Source: Pseudomonas putida
GTDB taxonomy: Bacteria > Pseudomonadota > Gammaproteobacteria > Pseudomonadales > Pseudomonadaceae
Direction of reading: 5' to 3'
NCBI RefSeq assembly: GCF_001976065.1
Contig: NZ_MNAH01000012.1
Location: forward strand, 148,698-212,697
DNA: 64,000 bases
The notes under the pieces are model-generated. The model did no database searches, was not told the DNA's origin, and saw only the letters and a program-made list of their open reading frames with translations. The translations under genes were made by a program, and so were the position numbers. This document shows, one piece after another, positions 1-8,845 of the stretch. The first letter of the stretch is position 1, and every line of letters begins with the position of its first letter.

Positions 1-35
1 ACGCGACATAAAAGTCCTTGGTTGAGAATGCACTA

Positions 36-59
36 AGCCTCGAATCGCGATTCGAGGCT
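36..59. terminator. Perfect 24-bp palindrome after sbp
   Basis: A perfect inverted repeat (arms AGCCTCGAATCG / CGATTCGAGGCT) lies just past the stop of the sulfate-binding protein gene on the minus strand. No strong T-run follows it, so it may be a weak terminator or an mRNA-stabilising hairpin between sbp and whatever lies beyond the left edge (in pseudomonads usually the sulfate permease genes). Confidence 0.5.
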
Positions 60-78
60 CCTTGATGGCGATTTAAGA

Positions 79-1092
79 TTACTGCGCCTGGTAGATCTGG
101 TCGAATACGCCGCCGTCGTTGAAGAATTTCGGCTGCGCGGTTTTCCAGCCGCCGAAGTCTTTGTCGATGGTGACCAGGTCCAGTTTCGGGAACTGTTGGG
201 CGTATCTGGAAGCAACTTCCTTGTCACGTGGACGATAGAAGTTTTTCGCCGCGATTTCCTGGCCAGCTGGGCTATACAGGTGCTGGAGGTAGGCTTCGGC
301 GATCTGCTCATTGCCCTTTTTCGCGGCGTTCTTGTCGACCACGGCCACTGGCGGCTCGGCCAGGATAGACAGCGAAGGCACGACGATCTCGAACTTGTCG
401 GCACCGCCATCTTCTTTCAGCGCCAGGAACGCTTCATTTTCCCAGGCCAGCAACACATCACCCTGACCGTTGTTGACGAAGGTAATGGTCGAACCGCGTG
501 CCCCGGTGTCCAGCACAGGCACGTGCTTGAACAGGGTTTGCACGTATTCCTTGGCCTTGGCTTCGTCACCGCCGTTGGCTTTGAGACCATAGGCCCAGGC
601 AGCGAGGAAATTCCAACGTGCACCGCCGGAGGTTTTCGGGTTCGGCGTAATCACCGAAACGTCGTTCTTGACCAGATCGCCCCAGTCCTTGATGCCTTTA
701 GGGTTGCCCTTGCGCACCAGGAACACGATGGTCGAGGTGTACGGCGTACTGGCTTCCGGCAGACGCTTCTGCCAGTCGGCCGGCAGGGTCTTGCCGAGCT
801 TGGCGATTTCGTCGATGTCACCGGCCAGGGCCAGGGTCACTACGTCAGCGCGCAGGCCGTCGATCACCGCTCGGCCCTGCTTGCCGGAGCCACCATGGGA
901 CTGCTGGATTTTCACGCTGTCGCCGGCGTGGTCCTTCTGCCAGAACTTGATGAACTCGGCGTTGTAGTCCTGGTACAACTCGCGGGTCGGGTCGTACGAC
1001 ACGTTGAGCAGTTCGTAATCCTTGGCAACCGCGGAACCGGCAAACAGGGCACTGGCCAAGGCGGCCAAAGCGAAATGACGAATCGACGACAT
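79..1092 (-). CDS. sbp: Periplasmic sulfate-binding protein of a sulfate ABC transporter
   Basis: The 337-residue product begins with a clear signal peptide (about residues 1-23, cleaved after SAVA). It then has the Sbp/CysP pattern: YELLNVSYDPTRELY near residue 26, the SHGGSGKQGRAVIDG oxyanion-binding segment near residue 65, and NPKTSGGARWNFLAAW near residue 152. The family delivers sulfate or thiosulfate to the CysTWA permease. The gene follows oscA on the same strand with an 80-bp gap, the usual sulfur-starvation pairing in Pseudomonas. The permease genes are not seen and would lie left of the window. Expression is probably CysB-dependent, by inference from family and from the palindrome upstream of oscA. 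The start has a GGAGC ribosome site about 10 bases upstream. Confidence 0.95.
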   Translation of the reverse strand: MSSIRHFALAALASALFAGSAVAKDYELLNVSYDPTRELYQDYNAEFIKFWQKDHAGDSVKIQQSHGGSGKQGRAVIDGLRADVVTLALAGDIDEIAKLGKTLPADWQKRLPEASTPYTSTIVFLVRKGNPKGIKDWGDLVKNDVSVITPNPKTSGGARWNFLAAWAYGLKANGGDEAKAKEYVQTLFKHVPVLDTGARGSTITFVNNGQGDVLLAWENEAFLALKEDGGADKFEIVVPSLSILAEPPVAVVDKNAAKKGNEQIAEAYLQHLYSPAGQEIAAKNFYRPRDKEVASRYAQQFPKLDLVTIDKDFGGWKTAQPKFFNDGGVFDQIYQAQ

Positions 1093-1172
1093 GGTGAAAG
1101 CTCCTGGAATTCTAATTGTGTTGGCTGGTTCTTATGGATTTCTGGGATCGCGGTGTCGGTTCAAAGCTCGCT

Positions 1173-1355
1173 TCAGCCCGGTTTGTTGCCCGGCTGCTGC
1201 AAGCGGAATTTTTCCTTGCGTTCGATCTGGACCACCTGGGCGTTGTGCACGGTGATTTCCACTGCGCCAAAGCGCAGGTCGCGCAGGGCGCTCTGGATTT
1301 CGCGCAGGATGGTTGCTTCGTCCTGGCCGTCAACGCTACGTAGAGATGCGCTCAT
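1173..1355 (-). CDS. oscA: Sulfur-starvation small protein OscA (DUF2292)
   Basis: This is a 60-residue basic protein with the DUF2292/YezD core (AILREIQSALRDLRFGAVEITVHNAQV, read here in two pieces: ILREIQSALRDL and GAVEITVHNAQVVQIER). OscA was described in Pseudomonas as a small protein needed for growth when sulfate is scarce, for instance under chromate stress; its biochemical role is unknown. It sits directly upstream of sbp on the same strand, which supports the call more than the short sequence alone. The ATG at 1355 is used. Confidence 0.85.
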   Translation of the reverse strand: MSASLRSVDGQDEATILREIQSALRDLRFGAVEITVHNAQVVQIERKEKFRLQQPGNKPG

Positions 1356-1437
1356 GGTGCTGTTCCTTCGACTGAGAGGTTGCCTGGCAGTGGCGGCACT
1401 GCTTGCGGCGTGAGACCAATAGTAGAGAGGCGCAGAT

Positions 1438-1462
1438 ATTCTTAAAAAGACTATTTAAGAAT
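1438..1462. promoter_or_regulatory. AT-rich palindrome upstream of oscA, candidate CysB/promoter site
   Basis: Two perfect 9-base arms (ATTCTTAAA / TTTAAGAAT) flank a 7-base centre in the otherwise GC-rich gap before oscA. It lies about 80-105 bases upstream of the oscA start, within an AT-rich stretch running to TTATATAA. Position and symmetry fit an activator or promoter site; assigning it to CysB is inference from the sulfur function of the genes. Confidence 0.4.
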
Positions 1463-1508
1463 GTTTATATAACCAGAAGACTCAGATGACGCAGAGCGTC
1501 ACTTGGTG

Positions 1509-1533
1509 CGTTCCCACGCGGAGTGTGGGAACG
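1509..1533. repeat. REP-like palindrome CGTTCCCAC...GTGGGAACG
   Basis: Nine-base perfect arms with a 7-base loop, abutting the stop codon of the GGDEF-EAL gene at 1534. This sequence type is a common intergenic repeat in fluorescent pseudomonads. It could also act as a transcription terminator for that gene. Confidence 0.65.
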
Positions 1534-3462
1534 TCAGATGACGGGGGTTCGGGTCCAATCCAGCTCCGCTACCGGCACCGGCCGCCCGAACCAGTAGCCC
1601 TGCCCCAGATGAGTGCCGTGATCGAGCAGGAACGCCGCCTGTTCGACCTGCTCGATGCCCTCGGCTTGCACCTGCATGCCCATGCTCTGCGCCAGGGCGA
1701 TGATGACCCGCACAATGGCCGCGTCATCCTCGTCTCTCGGCAATCCGGCGACAAAGCCCTGGTCGATCTTGAGTTTCTGTACCGGTAAACGCTTGAGCCG
1801 CAACAGCGACGAATAACCGGTGCCGAAATCATCGATGGCCAGTTGCACACCCAATTCACGAAGCCGGTGCATTTGCTCAAGCGCGACCTCGGGATCCTCC
1901 ATCACCGCGCTCTCGGTGACTTCCAGCTCCAGGCAGGCCGGGTCCAGGCCGGTTTCGCGCAGTATCTGCGCAACTTGTTGGTACAGCTCGCGGCCGGCGA
2001 ACAGGCGCGACGATACATTCACCGCGACAAACGACAACACCACGCCCGCCTGTTGCCACTGGCACATCTGCTGACAGGCCTGGCGCATCACCCAGGCGTC
2101 GATCCGGGCGATCAGCCCCGTCCGCTCGGCCACCGGGATGAATTGCGCGGGCGGTACCAGGCCACGCTGCGGATGCTCCCAGCGCACCAGCGCCTCGACG
2201 CCGATCAGGCGACAAGTCTTGAGATCGTGGACAGGCTGGTAAAACACGCGCAGCTCGTCTTGCTCCAGGGCCCTGCGCAGATCAGAGGCGGTCTCGACCC
2301 GCTGCCGGGCATGGGCCGTCAACTCTTCGGTGTAAAGGGCATAGCCATCACGTCCGCCGCTCTTGGCCTTGAACAGCGCCGAATCGGCGTTGCGCAACAA
2401 CTGCTCGGCACTCATGGCGTCGCTGGGGAAAAGACTGATACCGATGCTGGCGTTGATGAACAGCCGATGCCCGTGAATATCGAAGGGCTCCTTGAGGCCC
2501 TCAATGATCCGCTGGGCCAGCGCCGCCGCCTGCATCAGTTGTGGACAACTTTCGGCCAGCACGGCGAACTCGTCGCCCCCGAGGCGCGCCAAGGTAATTC
2601 CGGGATCGAAAATGGCTCCCAAACGTTCGGCCACCGCCTTGAGCACTTGGTCACCCAGCGCGTGCCCGAAACTGTCGTTGATCATCACGAAGTGATCCAG
2701 ATCGATGATCAGCAACGCGCAACCCCGCTTGTGCAGCTGCGCCGATGCCAGGGCCTGGGTGGCGCGGTCGGTGAACAGCAGGCGATTGGGCAGGCCGGTG
2801 AGCGGATCGTGATGCGCCAGGTGCCTCAACTCGTGTTCCGAGTCCTTGATAGCGCTGATATCAGAGAACACCGCCACAAAATGACTGCGATGCCCATGGT
2901 CGTCGTGAATGATGCGAATGGTCTGCCATTGCGGGTAGATTTCCCCGCTTTTGCGGCGGTTCCAGATTTCCCCGCTCCACTCGCCGACGCTGTTGAGGGT
3001 GGCGAACATCGCCTGATAGAAAGCCGGCGGATGATGACCTGACTTGAACAGACTGGGCTGACGCCCCAGCACTTCTTCACGCTGATAGCCGGTGATCGAC
3101 ATGAAGGCGCGGTTCACATGGACGATCAGCCCTTGGGCATCTGTGACCAGCACGCCTTCACGGGTGCAATCAAACACGGCCGCCGCCTGGCGCAGACGCT
3201 CACGATCTTCTCTTCGTTCAGGCAATTTCTCGCCTACAGCCTGGCCACGTGACAAGCGGGCCCGGGCCATGAAGATCAAGCCGGCGCTCAACACCACCCA
3301 GGCATAACCGTTGATCAGTTGCCAGTGTAAGCGCTCGGCCGAATCATCGAATAAACTGCTCAATAAAAAGCCACTCAGCTGCATCCAGACCACGGAAATC
3401 AACAGGTAGAGCAGCGCTGCGCGTACGGCATCGCGATAGCTGGCAGACATAAGGCTGTCCAT
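1534..3462 (-). CDS. Membrane PAS-GGDEF-EAL cyclic-di-GMP enzyme
   Basis: The 642-residue protein has two N-terminal membrane segments (about 13-35 and 50-66), a PAS domain (about 88-205, with VNRAFMSITGY and VFSDISAIKDSE), a GGDEF domain (LARLGGDEFAVL) and a C-terminal EAL domain (GVEALVRWEHP). Both catalytic signatures are intact: GGDEF could make c-di-GMP and EAL could degrade it. The four residues in the I-site position before GGDEF are not RxxD, so product inhibition is not expected. The EAL domain keeps NVSS, EVTES and DDFGTGYSS, which argues for an active phosphodiesterase. It lies between oscA and desA, as the orthologous PAS-GGDEF-EAL gene does in P. aeruginosa from memory. The first ATG at 3462 or an ATG at 3450 may be the start. 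Confidence 0.9.
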   Translation of the reverse strand: MDSLMSASYRDAVRAALLYLLISVVWMQLSGFLLSSLFDDSAERLHWQLINGYAWVVLSAGLIFMARARLSRGQAVGEKLPERREDRERLRQAAAVFDCTREGVLVTDAQGLIVHVNRAFMSITGYQREEVLGRQPSLFKSGHHPPAFYQAMFATLNSVGEWSGEIWNRRKSGEIYPQWQTIRIIHDDHGHRSHFVAVFSDISAIKDSEHELRHLAHHDPLTGLPNRLLFTDRATQALASAQLHKRGCALLIIDLDHFVMINDSFGHALGDQVLKAVAERLGAIFDPGITLARLGGDEFAVLAESCPQLMQAAALAQRIIEGLKEPFDIHGHRLFINASIGISLFPSDAMSAEQLLRNADSALFKAKSGGRDGYALYTEELTAHARQRVETASDLRRALEQDELRVFYQPVHDLKTCRLIGVEALVRWEHPQRGLVPPAQFIPVAERTGLIARIDAWVMRQACQQMCQWQQAGVVLSFVAVNVSSRLFAGRELYQQVAQILRETGLDPACLELEVTESAVMEDPEVALEQMHRLRELGVQLAIDDFGTGYSSLLRLKRLPVQKLKIDQGFVAGLPRDEDDAAIVRVIIALAQSMGMQVQAEGIEQVEQAAFLLDHGTHLGQGYWFGRPVPVAELDWTRTPVI

Positions 3463-3597
3463 GTCCCTACGGAAAAGTCGGGATTATAGTTTAAAGACAC
3501 ATCCTGCCACTCTTATCTGAAAGGGCGACTGGTTTTATCTGTCCGCTTAGTGATAATGCATCGGCTGTTTTTTTCTTTTTCGAGGGCCCTATAGCCT

Positions 3598-4782
3598 ATG
3601 TGGTACCAAGGTTTTCTCGGCTTGTCGCCCTGGTCTCTGGTGGCAGTCACCCTGCTGATGACCCACGTCACGATCATCGGCGTCACGGTCTATCTGCACC
3701 GTTACTCAGCCCATCGCTCACTTGAGCTGAATGCTGGCCTGAAACATTTCTTCCGCTTCTGGCTGTGGCTGACCACGGCGCAGAACACCCGCGAGTGGAC
3801 TGCCATCCACCGCAAGCACCACGCCAAGTGCGAAACGGTCGACGACCCGCACAGCCCGGTGATCAAGGGTTTGTCCACCGTACTGCGCAAAGGCGCCGAG
3901 CTGTACCGCGCCGAAGCGGAAAACCCCGAGACCCTGCGCATCTACGGCAAGAACTGCCCGGATGACTGGATCGAACGCAACGTCTACACCCGTTTTCCAC
4001 TGCTGGGCGTGGCGATCATGGGCGTTATCGACCTGCTGCTGTTCGGCACCATCGGCATCACCATCTGGGCCATCCAGATGATGTGGATCCCGGTGTGGGC
4101 TGCTGGCGTCGTCAATGGCCTGGGCCATGCCGTCGGCTACCGCAACTTCGAGTGCCGCGATGCGGCGACCAACCTGGTGCCGTGGGGCATCCTGATCGGT
4201 GGCGAAGAGCTGCATAACAACCATCACACCTACCCTAACTCGGCAAAGCTGTCGGTGAAGAAGTGGGAGTTCGACCTGGGCTGGGCCTGGATCCAGGTGT
4301 TCAGCTTCCTGCGCCTGGCCAAGGTCCAGCGGGTCGCGCCCATTGCCCACCGTGTCGAAGGCAAGGGCCACCTGGACATGGACACCGCCATGGCGATCCT
4401 CAACAACCGCTTCCAGATCATGGCCCAGTACCGCAAGCTGGTGATCGGGCCGCTGGTCAAGCAAGAACTGGAAAAGGTCGATCACTCGGTCCGCCACCAG
4501 TTCCACCGTGCCAAGGGTTTGCTCTCGCGGGAAACCAGCCTGCTGGACGACAAGCACCACGTTCGCATCCAGAACATGCTCGAACACAGCCAGGCGCTGA
4601 AGGTCATCTACGAGAAACGCCTGGCCTTGCAGCAGATCTGGGTCAAGACCAGCTCAAATGGCCACGACATGCTCGCCGCCATCAAGGACTGGGTACACGA
4701 AGCGGAAGCCAGCGGGATTCAATCCCTGCGTGACTTCGCCGATCAGTTGAAAACCTATTCCCTGCGCCCAAGCGCCGCCTGA
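3598..4782 (+). CDS. desA: Acyl-lipid/acyl-CoA delta-9 type fatty acid desaturase
   Basis: The 394-residue integral membrane protein has the three histidine boxes of membrane desaturases: HRYSAHRS (about residue 34), HRKHHAKC (about residue 75) and HNNHH (about residue 206). These bind the diiron centre that inserts a double bond into saturated acyl chains. Hydrophobic spans lie at about 12-32, 45-62, 138-158 and 160-175. The C-terminal 120 residues form a hydrophilic, probably helical tail. In Pseudomonas, DesA desaturates phospholipid acyl chains in place and adjusts membrane fluidity. It is divergent from the PAS-GGDEF-EAL gene with a 135-bp shared promoter region. The ATG at 3598 has a GAGGG ribosome site about 12 bases upstream. 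Confidence 0.92.
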   Translation: MWYQGFLGLSPWSLVAVTLLMTHVTIIGVTVYLHRYSAHRSLELNAGLKHFFRFWLWLTTAQNTREWTAIHRKHHAKCETVDDPHSPVIKGLSTVLRKGAELYRAEAENPETLRIYGKNCPDDWIERNVYTRFPLLGVAIMGVIDLLLFGTIGITIWAIQMMWIPVWAAGVVNGLGHAVGYRNFECRDAATNLVPWGILIGGEELHNNHHTYPNSAKLSVKKWEFDLGWAWIQVFSFLRLAKVQRVAPIAHRVEGKGHLDMDTAMAILNNRFQIMAQYRKLVIGPLVKQELEKVDHSVRHQFHRAKGLLSRETSLLDDKHHVRIQNMLEHSQALKVIYEKRLALQQIWVKTSSNGHDMLAAIKDWVHEAEASGIQSLRDFADQLKTYSLRPSAA

Positions 4783-4793
4783 CACCGTTGATC

Positions 4794-4819
4794 GGTGCGC
4801 CCTTTCTTCAGGGCGCACC
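4794..4819 (+). terminator. Hairpin after desA
   Basis: Ten-base perfect arms GGTGCGCCCT / AGGGCGCACC with a 6-base loop begin 11 bases after the desA stop. The following tract is not T-rich, so termination efficiency is uncertain. Part of the arm sequence recurs at about 4904-4913, just before the next gene. Confidence 0.55.
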
Positions 4820-4929
4820 CTTCGGAACTTCGCTGCAAATCCCTTATCTCAAAGTCACTTCGCCATCCAGGCGGGCTTCGCCGTGGCCGCTTCGACCTTG
4901 AGCGGCGCACCCCTTTGAGATCTGTGCCG

Positions 4930-5916
4930 ATGGTCAATAATCAACAAGACTCATCACCCATGCAGTGGCCCGAGGCCGCGCAAACCCTGATGGCGCTGAT
5001 GCACGCCCAAGGCGAGGTGGCGCGCCTGAGCGAACGTGAACAGCTGTTCAGCACCTTGCTGGTGAGCGTCAACGCAGTGCTGTGGGCATTCAATTGGGAA
5101 ACCCGCCAGGTGCTGTATGTCAGCCCCGCCTATGAACGGATTTTCGGCCGCAGTGCCGACCTGTTGTTGGCCGACTACAACCAATGGCGCGACAGCATTT
5201 ACCCCGACGACCTTGAATACGCCGAGCACAGCCTGGCGGACGTGCTGGTCAAGGGTGCCGTCGAAGACCGCGAGTACCGGATCATTACCGCCGACGGTCA
5301 GTTGCGCTGGCTCAGCGACAAGTGTTTCATCAACCGCCAGGCCGAGCCTGGGCAGCCGGTGATCATTGTCGGCATCGCCGAAGACATCACCGACAAGAAG
5401 CAGTTGGAGACCGAACTGCAACGGCTGGCGACAACCGACGCCCTGACCCGCAGCAGCAACCGCCGGCATTTTTTCGAGGGTGCCGAGCAAGAATTCGAAC
5501 AGGCGCGACAACAGGGCACGCCGCTCTCGTTTCTCATGCTGGACATCGATGACTTCAAGGTCATCAACGACACCTACGGCCATCAGGAAGGCGATAACGT
5601 GCTCCAGCGCATTGCCGACAGTGGCCGTGCGGCATTGCGGCGCGGCGATCTGTTCGGGCGCATTGGCGGCGAGGAATTCGCCGCTGTGTTCCCCGGCTGC
5701 ACGCCAGAGATGGCCCTGCAAGTGGCTGAGCGCGTGCAACGGGAGATTCAGGGCTTGAGCTTCAACCATGACGGCCATACGTTCGGCATCACCGTCAGCC
5801 AGGGCCTGACCAGCCTTACGGCCGAGGATGCAAGTTTGGAAAGCCTGTTTGCCCGGGCGGATGCCGCGATGTACGAGGCCAAGCGCCAGGGCAAGAACCG
5901 GATCATCAGCGCTTGA
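4930..5916 (+). CDS. PAS-GGDEF diguanylate cyclase
   Basis: From the ATG at 4930 the product is about 328 residues. It has a PAS/PAC sensor (roughly 35-160, with YVSPAYERIFGRS and IVGIAEDITDKKQLE) followed by a GGDEF domain (160-327). The active site reads GGEEF, a functional variant. An intact inhibitory I-site (RRGD) lies exactly five residues before it, so c-di-GMP synthesis should be product-inhibited. No membrane span is visible, so it is probably cytosolic. The reading frame is open back to 4795, but that region codes for a basic, repeat-derived sequence with the desA terminator, so the internal ATG is preferred. A further in-frame ATG lies at 4960. Confidence 0.88.
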   Translation: MVNNQQDSSPMQWPEAAQTLMALMHAQGEVARLSEREQLFSTLLVSVNAVLWAFNWETRQVLYVSPAYERIFGRSADLLLADYNQWRDSIYPDDLEYAEHSLADVLVKGAVEDREYRIITADGQLRWLSDKCFINRQAEPGQPVIIVGIAEDITDKKQLETELQRLATTDALTRSSNRRHFFEGAEQEFEQARQQGTPLSFLMLDIDDFKVINDTYGHQEGDNVLQRIADSGRAALRRGDLFGRIGGEEFAAVFPGCTPEMALQVAERVQREIQGLSFNHDGHTFGITVSQGLTSLTAEDASLESLFARADAAMYEAKRQGKNRIISA

Positions 5917-5928
5917 ACGGCACGCCCC

Positions 5929-6014
5929 TCTGTAGGAGCTGGCTTGCCAGCGAAAGCGGTGTACCTGACTCACCGAGTCGCCTGGATTCGCTGGCAGGCC
6001 AGCTCCTACAGAGG
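5929..6014. repeat. REP pair (inverted, GTAGGAGCTGGC type)
   Basis: Two facing REP units, TGTAGGAGCTGGCTTGCCAG and its near reverse complement, are separated by about 40 bases between the convergent diguanylate cyclase and REC-HDOD genes. This BIME-like arrangement is typical of Pseudomonas and could serve as a bidirectional terminator. Confidence 0.85.
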
Positions 6015-6026
6015 GCGTCGCAAGGC

Positions 6027-7241
6027 TTATTTCTTGCGCATCCGTACCAACTCCGGCAAGCCGATCTTCAGCAGCCGCGCCGTGCGGCTCTTGGCCAGGT
6101 CCTCAACACCCTCATGCTCGGTCAGGCGCGCCAGTTGTGCCGCCATGTTCATCACCAGGGCTTCTCGGGAGTAAACCCCGCCGCCGAGCTGGTAAGCGGC
6201 CGCAATCAGCTGCCGCAGCTCCAGCGGCAGACGCCAGCGGGTGCGCAACGCCGAACCGTAGGCGGCACTGAACTCCGCCAGCGCCTCGCCCACTTGCTCC
6301 TGATCGTCCAGTTCGCCACCAGCCTGTTTCCATTCCTGCAAGCAACGCAACAACGCCAGGTCGCCCAGACGATGCAGCATGCCGGCGCAGTAGCAGCGCG
6401 CCTGATCCAGGTCCAGCAAGCGCGCCAGCGTTCGCGCGTACTCAGCGGTGTGTAGCGACAGATCCCAGTAACGCTCGGCATAGTCCGCCAGCTGCGGGTC
6501 GCTTAGCCGCGCACTGCGCTTGAGCGTCAGGCCCAGAATCAGGTTCATGCTTTGCCCGGTGCCCAATCGGTGCAGGGCCTGGGACAGGGTTTGCACGGCG
6601 GTACCATGGTGCTGGGCGGCGCTGTTGGCGGCGGCGATCAGCACGGCGGTTACTTGTGGATCGGTGCGGATTTCGTCCTCAAGCACCGTCAAATCCAGGC
6701 CGTTGGGGTTGAGGCTGCGCTTGACCGCCACTTGCACGTCCGTCATCAGCGGCGCGCCTTCCGCCAGTTCACGACGACGCTCAAGGAATACCGGCAAGGT
6801 CATGCCCGGCGCCAGCGCCGGTACCTCGCACAATACCTCTTCCCCGGCGTTCAGCAGCAAAACCTGCAAGCGCTGGGTCAGGCTCTCCATGTTCAGGGGT
6901 TTGGTCAGATACGCAGCGGGGGCCAGCGGCAAGGCCTCACGCACGCTCGCACTGTCGTTGCGGCTGCTCATCAGGATGAACGGCAACGGTGGATTGCGCT
7001 TGCGCTGACGCACACTGCGCAACACATTCAGGCCATTGACGCCAGGCAACTCCCAGTCGGCGATGACCAGGTCGTAGGGGTTGGACGCCAGCAACTCCAT
7101 CGCCTGCTGGCCATCGGCGCACAAGTCCAGCCGCGCATCGCAGCGAACGTTCAACAACACTTCCTTGAGCAGATCGCGGGACCAGGGGTCGGCCTCGGCG
7201 ATCAATACTCTCGGAATCGCGGGTAAAATGACGACTGTCAT
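6027..7241 (-). CDS. Response regulator with REC and HDOD domains
   Basis: The 404-residue protein starts with a receiver domain (about 10-130: VLIAEADPWSRDLL, phospho-acceptor region DLVIADWELPG, conserved FILMSS and YLTKPL). A C-terminal HDOD domain follows (about 150-400). HDOD proteins lack the metal-binding HD residues and act as signalling adaptors, often tied to c-di-GMP, motility or biofilm control. No partner histidine kinase lies next to it, so it is an orphan regulator. It converges with the diguanylate cyclase across a REP pair. The ATG at 7241 has a good GGGAGAG ribosome site. Confidence 0.85.
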   Translation of the reverse strand: MTVVILPAIPRVLIAEADPWSRDLLKEVLLNVRCDARLDLCADGQQAMELLASNPYDLVIADWELPGVNGLNVLRSVRQRKRNPPLPFILMSSRNDSASVREALPLAPAAYLTKPLNMESLTQRLQVLLLNAGEEVLCEVPALAPGMTLPVFLERRRELAEGAPLMTDVQVAVKRSLNPNGLDLTVLEDEIRTDPQVTAVLIAAANSAAQHHGTAVQTLSQALHRLGTGQSMNLILGLTLKRSARLSDPQLADYAERYWDLSLHTAEYARTLARLLDLDQARCYCAGMLHRLGDLALLRCLQEWKQAGGELDDQEQVGEALAEFSAAYGSALRTRWRLPLELRQLIAAAYQLGGGVYSREALVMNMAAQLARLTEHEGVEDLAKSRTARLLKIGLPELVRMRKK

Positions 7242-7330
7242 ACAGCTCTCCCTGGCAATGCGTAAACCTTAAGCCAAAGCCGGCTATCGGATACAGCGCT
7301 AATACGCGGGTTGTGTTTTTGAAGGCGAGA

Positions 7331-7355
7331 AAAAACCCGCCGAAGCGGGTTTTTT
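7331..7355 (-). terminator. Rho-independent terminator after gabT
   Basis: A hairpin AAAAACCCGC-CGAA-GCGGGTTTTT with A/T-rich flanks on both sides lies 24 bases beyond the gabT stop. It can work in either direction and separates gabT from the REC-HDOD gene. Confidence 0.85.
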
Positions 7356-7378
7356 GTGAAGCAGGTCACACTTGGTGA

Positions 7379-8656
7379 TCAGAGCTCGGAGAAGCACTCT
7401 TCGATGATCGCCAGGCCTTTGTCCAGTTGCTCGTCCGGCGAAGTCAGCGGTACCAGGACGCGCAGAACGTTGCCGTAGGTGCCGCAGGACAGCAGGATCA
7501 AACCCTTATCGCGAGCCTTGGCCACAACGGACGCCACAGCTGCAGCGTTCGGCTTGTGGCTGTCACCGTTTTCGAACAGCTCGACTGCGATCATCGCGCC
7601 CAGGGCACGCACTTCACCGATCACCGGGTACTTGGCCTGAATGGCCTTCAGACCGGTTACCAGACGCTCGCCAACAGCCTTGCAGCGGTCCAGCAGGTGC
7701 TCTTCTTCGAATACTTCCATCACGGCCAGGGCCGCGGCGCAAGCGATCGGGCTACCGGCGTAAGTGCCGCCCAGGCCGCCTGGAGCGATGGCGTCCATGT
7801 ACTCGGCCTTGCCGCACACACCAGCCAGCGGGAAGCCGCCAGCGATGGATTTGGCGAAGGTGGTCAGGTCGGCAGCAACGCCCATCTGTTCCATGGCGAA
7901 GAAGGTGCCGGTACGGCCAGCGCCGGTCTGTACTTCGTCAGCGATCAGCAGGATGCCGTGCTGGTCGCACAGGGCACGCAGACGCTTCATGAATTCTTTA
8001 GGCGCGACGTAGAAACCACCTTCGCCCTGAACCGGCTCGATGATGATTGCAGCGATATCACGCGGCTCGGCGTCGTTCTTGAAGATGCGCTCGATGGAAG
8101 CGATCGAGTCGTCGATGCTCACACCGTGCAGTTCGTTCGGGTACAGCGCGCGGAAGATGCCGCCTGGCATCAGGCCCATGCCGGCCGAGTAAGGCACGAC
8201 TTTACCGGTCAGGCCCAGGGTCATCATGGTGCGACCGTGGTAAGCGCCGGTGAACGCGATCACACCAGCGCGGCCAGTGGCGGCACGGGCGATCTTGATC
8301 GAGTTTTCCACGGCTTCGGAGCCAGTGGTGACCAGCAAGGTTTTCTTGGCGAAATCACCAGGAACCTTGGCGTTGATTTTTTCGCACACTTCTACGTACG
8401 GCTCGTAAGCCAGCACCTGGAAGCAAGTGTGGGTCAGCTTGTTCAGCTGCTCGGTCACCGCCGCGATGACTTTCGGGTGTACGTGGCCGGTGTTCAGTAC
8501 GGCGATACCGCCAGCGAAGTCGATGAACTCACGACCTTCAACGTCGGTCACGGTCGCGTTCTTCGCGGACTCGGCGAAAATCGGGTGAATCTGGCCAACA
8601 CCACGTGGAACTGCGTTGTTACGGCGGGCCATCAAATCAGCGTTAGTCTTGCTCAT
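7379..8656 (-). CDS. gabT: 4-aminobutyrate aminotransferase
   Basis: This 425-residue class III PLP aminotransferase transfers the amino group of GABA to 2-oxoglutarate, giving succinic semialdehyde and glutamate. Family signatures include TTGSEAVENSIKIARAATGR, GAYHGRT, the LLIADEVQTGAGRTGTFFAM segment and the Schiff-base lysine in TTFAKSIAGGFPL. Length and motifs match bacterial GabT throughout. The ATG at 8656 (MSKTNADLM) is preferred to an in-frame start 12 bases upstream. It lies downstream of gabD on the same strand; the next gabD step oxidises its product to succinate. Confidence 0.96.
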   Translation of the reverse strand: MSKTNADLMARRNNAVPRGVGQIHPIFAESAKNATVTDVEGREFIDFAGGIAVLNTGHVHPKVIAAVTEQLNKLTHTCFQVLAYEPYVEVCEKINAKVPGDFAKKTLLVTTGSEAVENSIKIARAATGRAGVIAFTGAYHGRTMMTLGLTGKVVPYSAGMGLMPGGIFRALYPNELHGVSIDDSIASIERIFKNDAEPRDIAAIIIEPVQGEGGFYVAPKEFMKRLRALCDQHGILLIADEVQTGAGRTGTFFAMEQMGVAADLTTFAKSIAGGFPLAGVCGKAEYMDAIAPGGLGGTYAGSPIACAAALAVMEVFEEEHLLDRCKAVGERLVTGLKAIQAKYPVIGEVRALGAMIAVELFENGDSHKPNAAAVASVVAKARDKGLILLSCGTYGNVLRVLVPLTSPDEQLDKGLAIIEECFSEL

Positions 8657-8786
8657 TACATTCCTCATTCGCCGCTCATCGGTCGGCGTGGTTCAAGGAT
8701 TAAGCGGTGGGGAGGTAACTGAAGCAGCATGCGATGATCGACTGCCACAGCTTTCCCGACCACAGAGAAAATTCCGGTTTGAAGCC

Positions 8787-8820
8787 GCGCAAAGGGACAG
8801 CGCTCTCGTGCCCTTTGCGC
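8787..8820 (-). other. Intercistronic hairpin between gabD and gabT
   Basis: Ten-base perfect arms GCGCAAAGGG / CCCTTTGCGC with a 14-base loop lie 25 bases after the gabD stop and about 130 bases before gabT. No T-run follows, so it may tune mRNA stability or partial termination within the gabDT operon. Confidence 0.5.
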
Positions 8821-8845
8821 TTGAAGCAATGCCTTGCCGGGCTTG

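Noticed and set aside
4795..4929. An N-terminal extension of the PAS-GGDEF protein
   Set aside because: The extra 45 codons are translated from the desA terminator and a repeated GGCGCACC sequence; the ATG at 4930 gives a normal protein.
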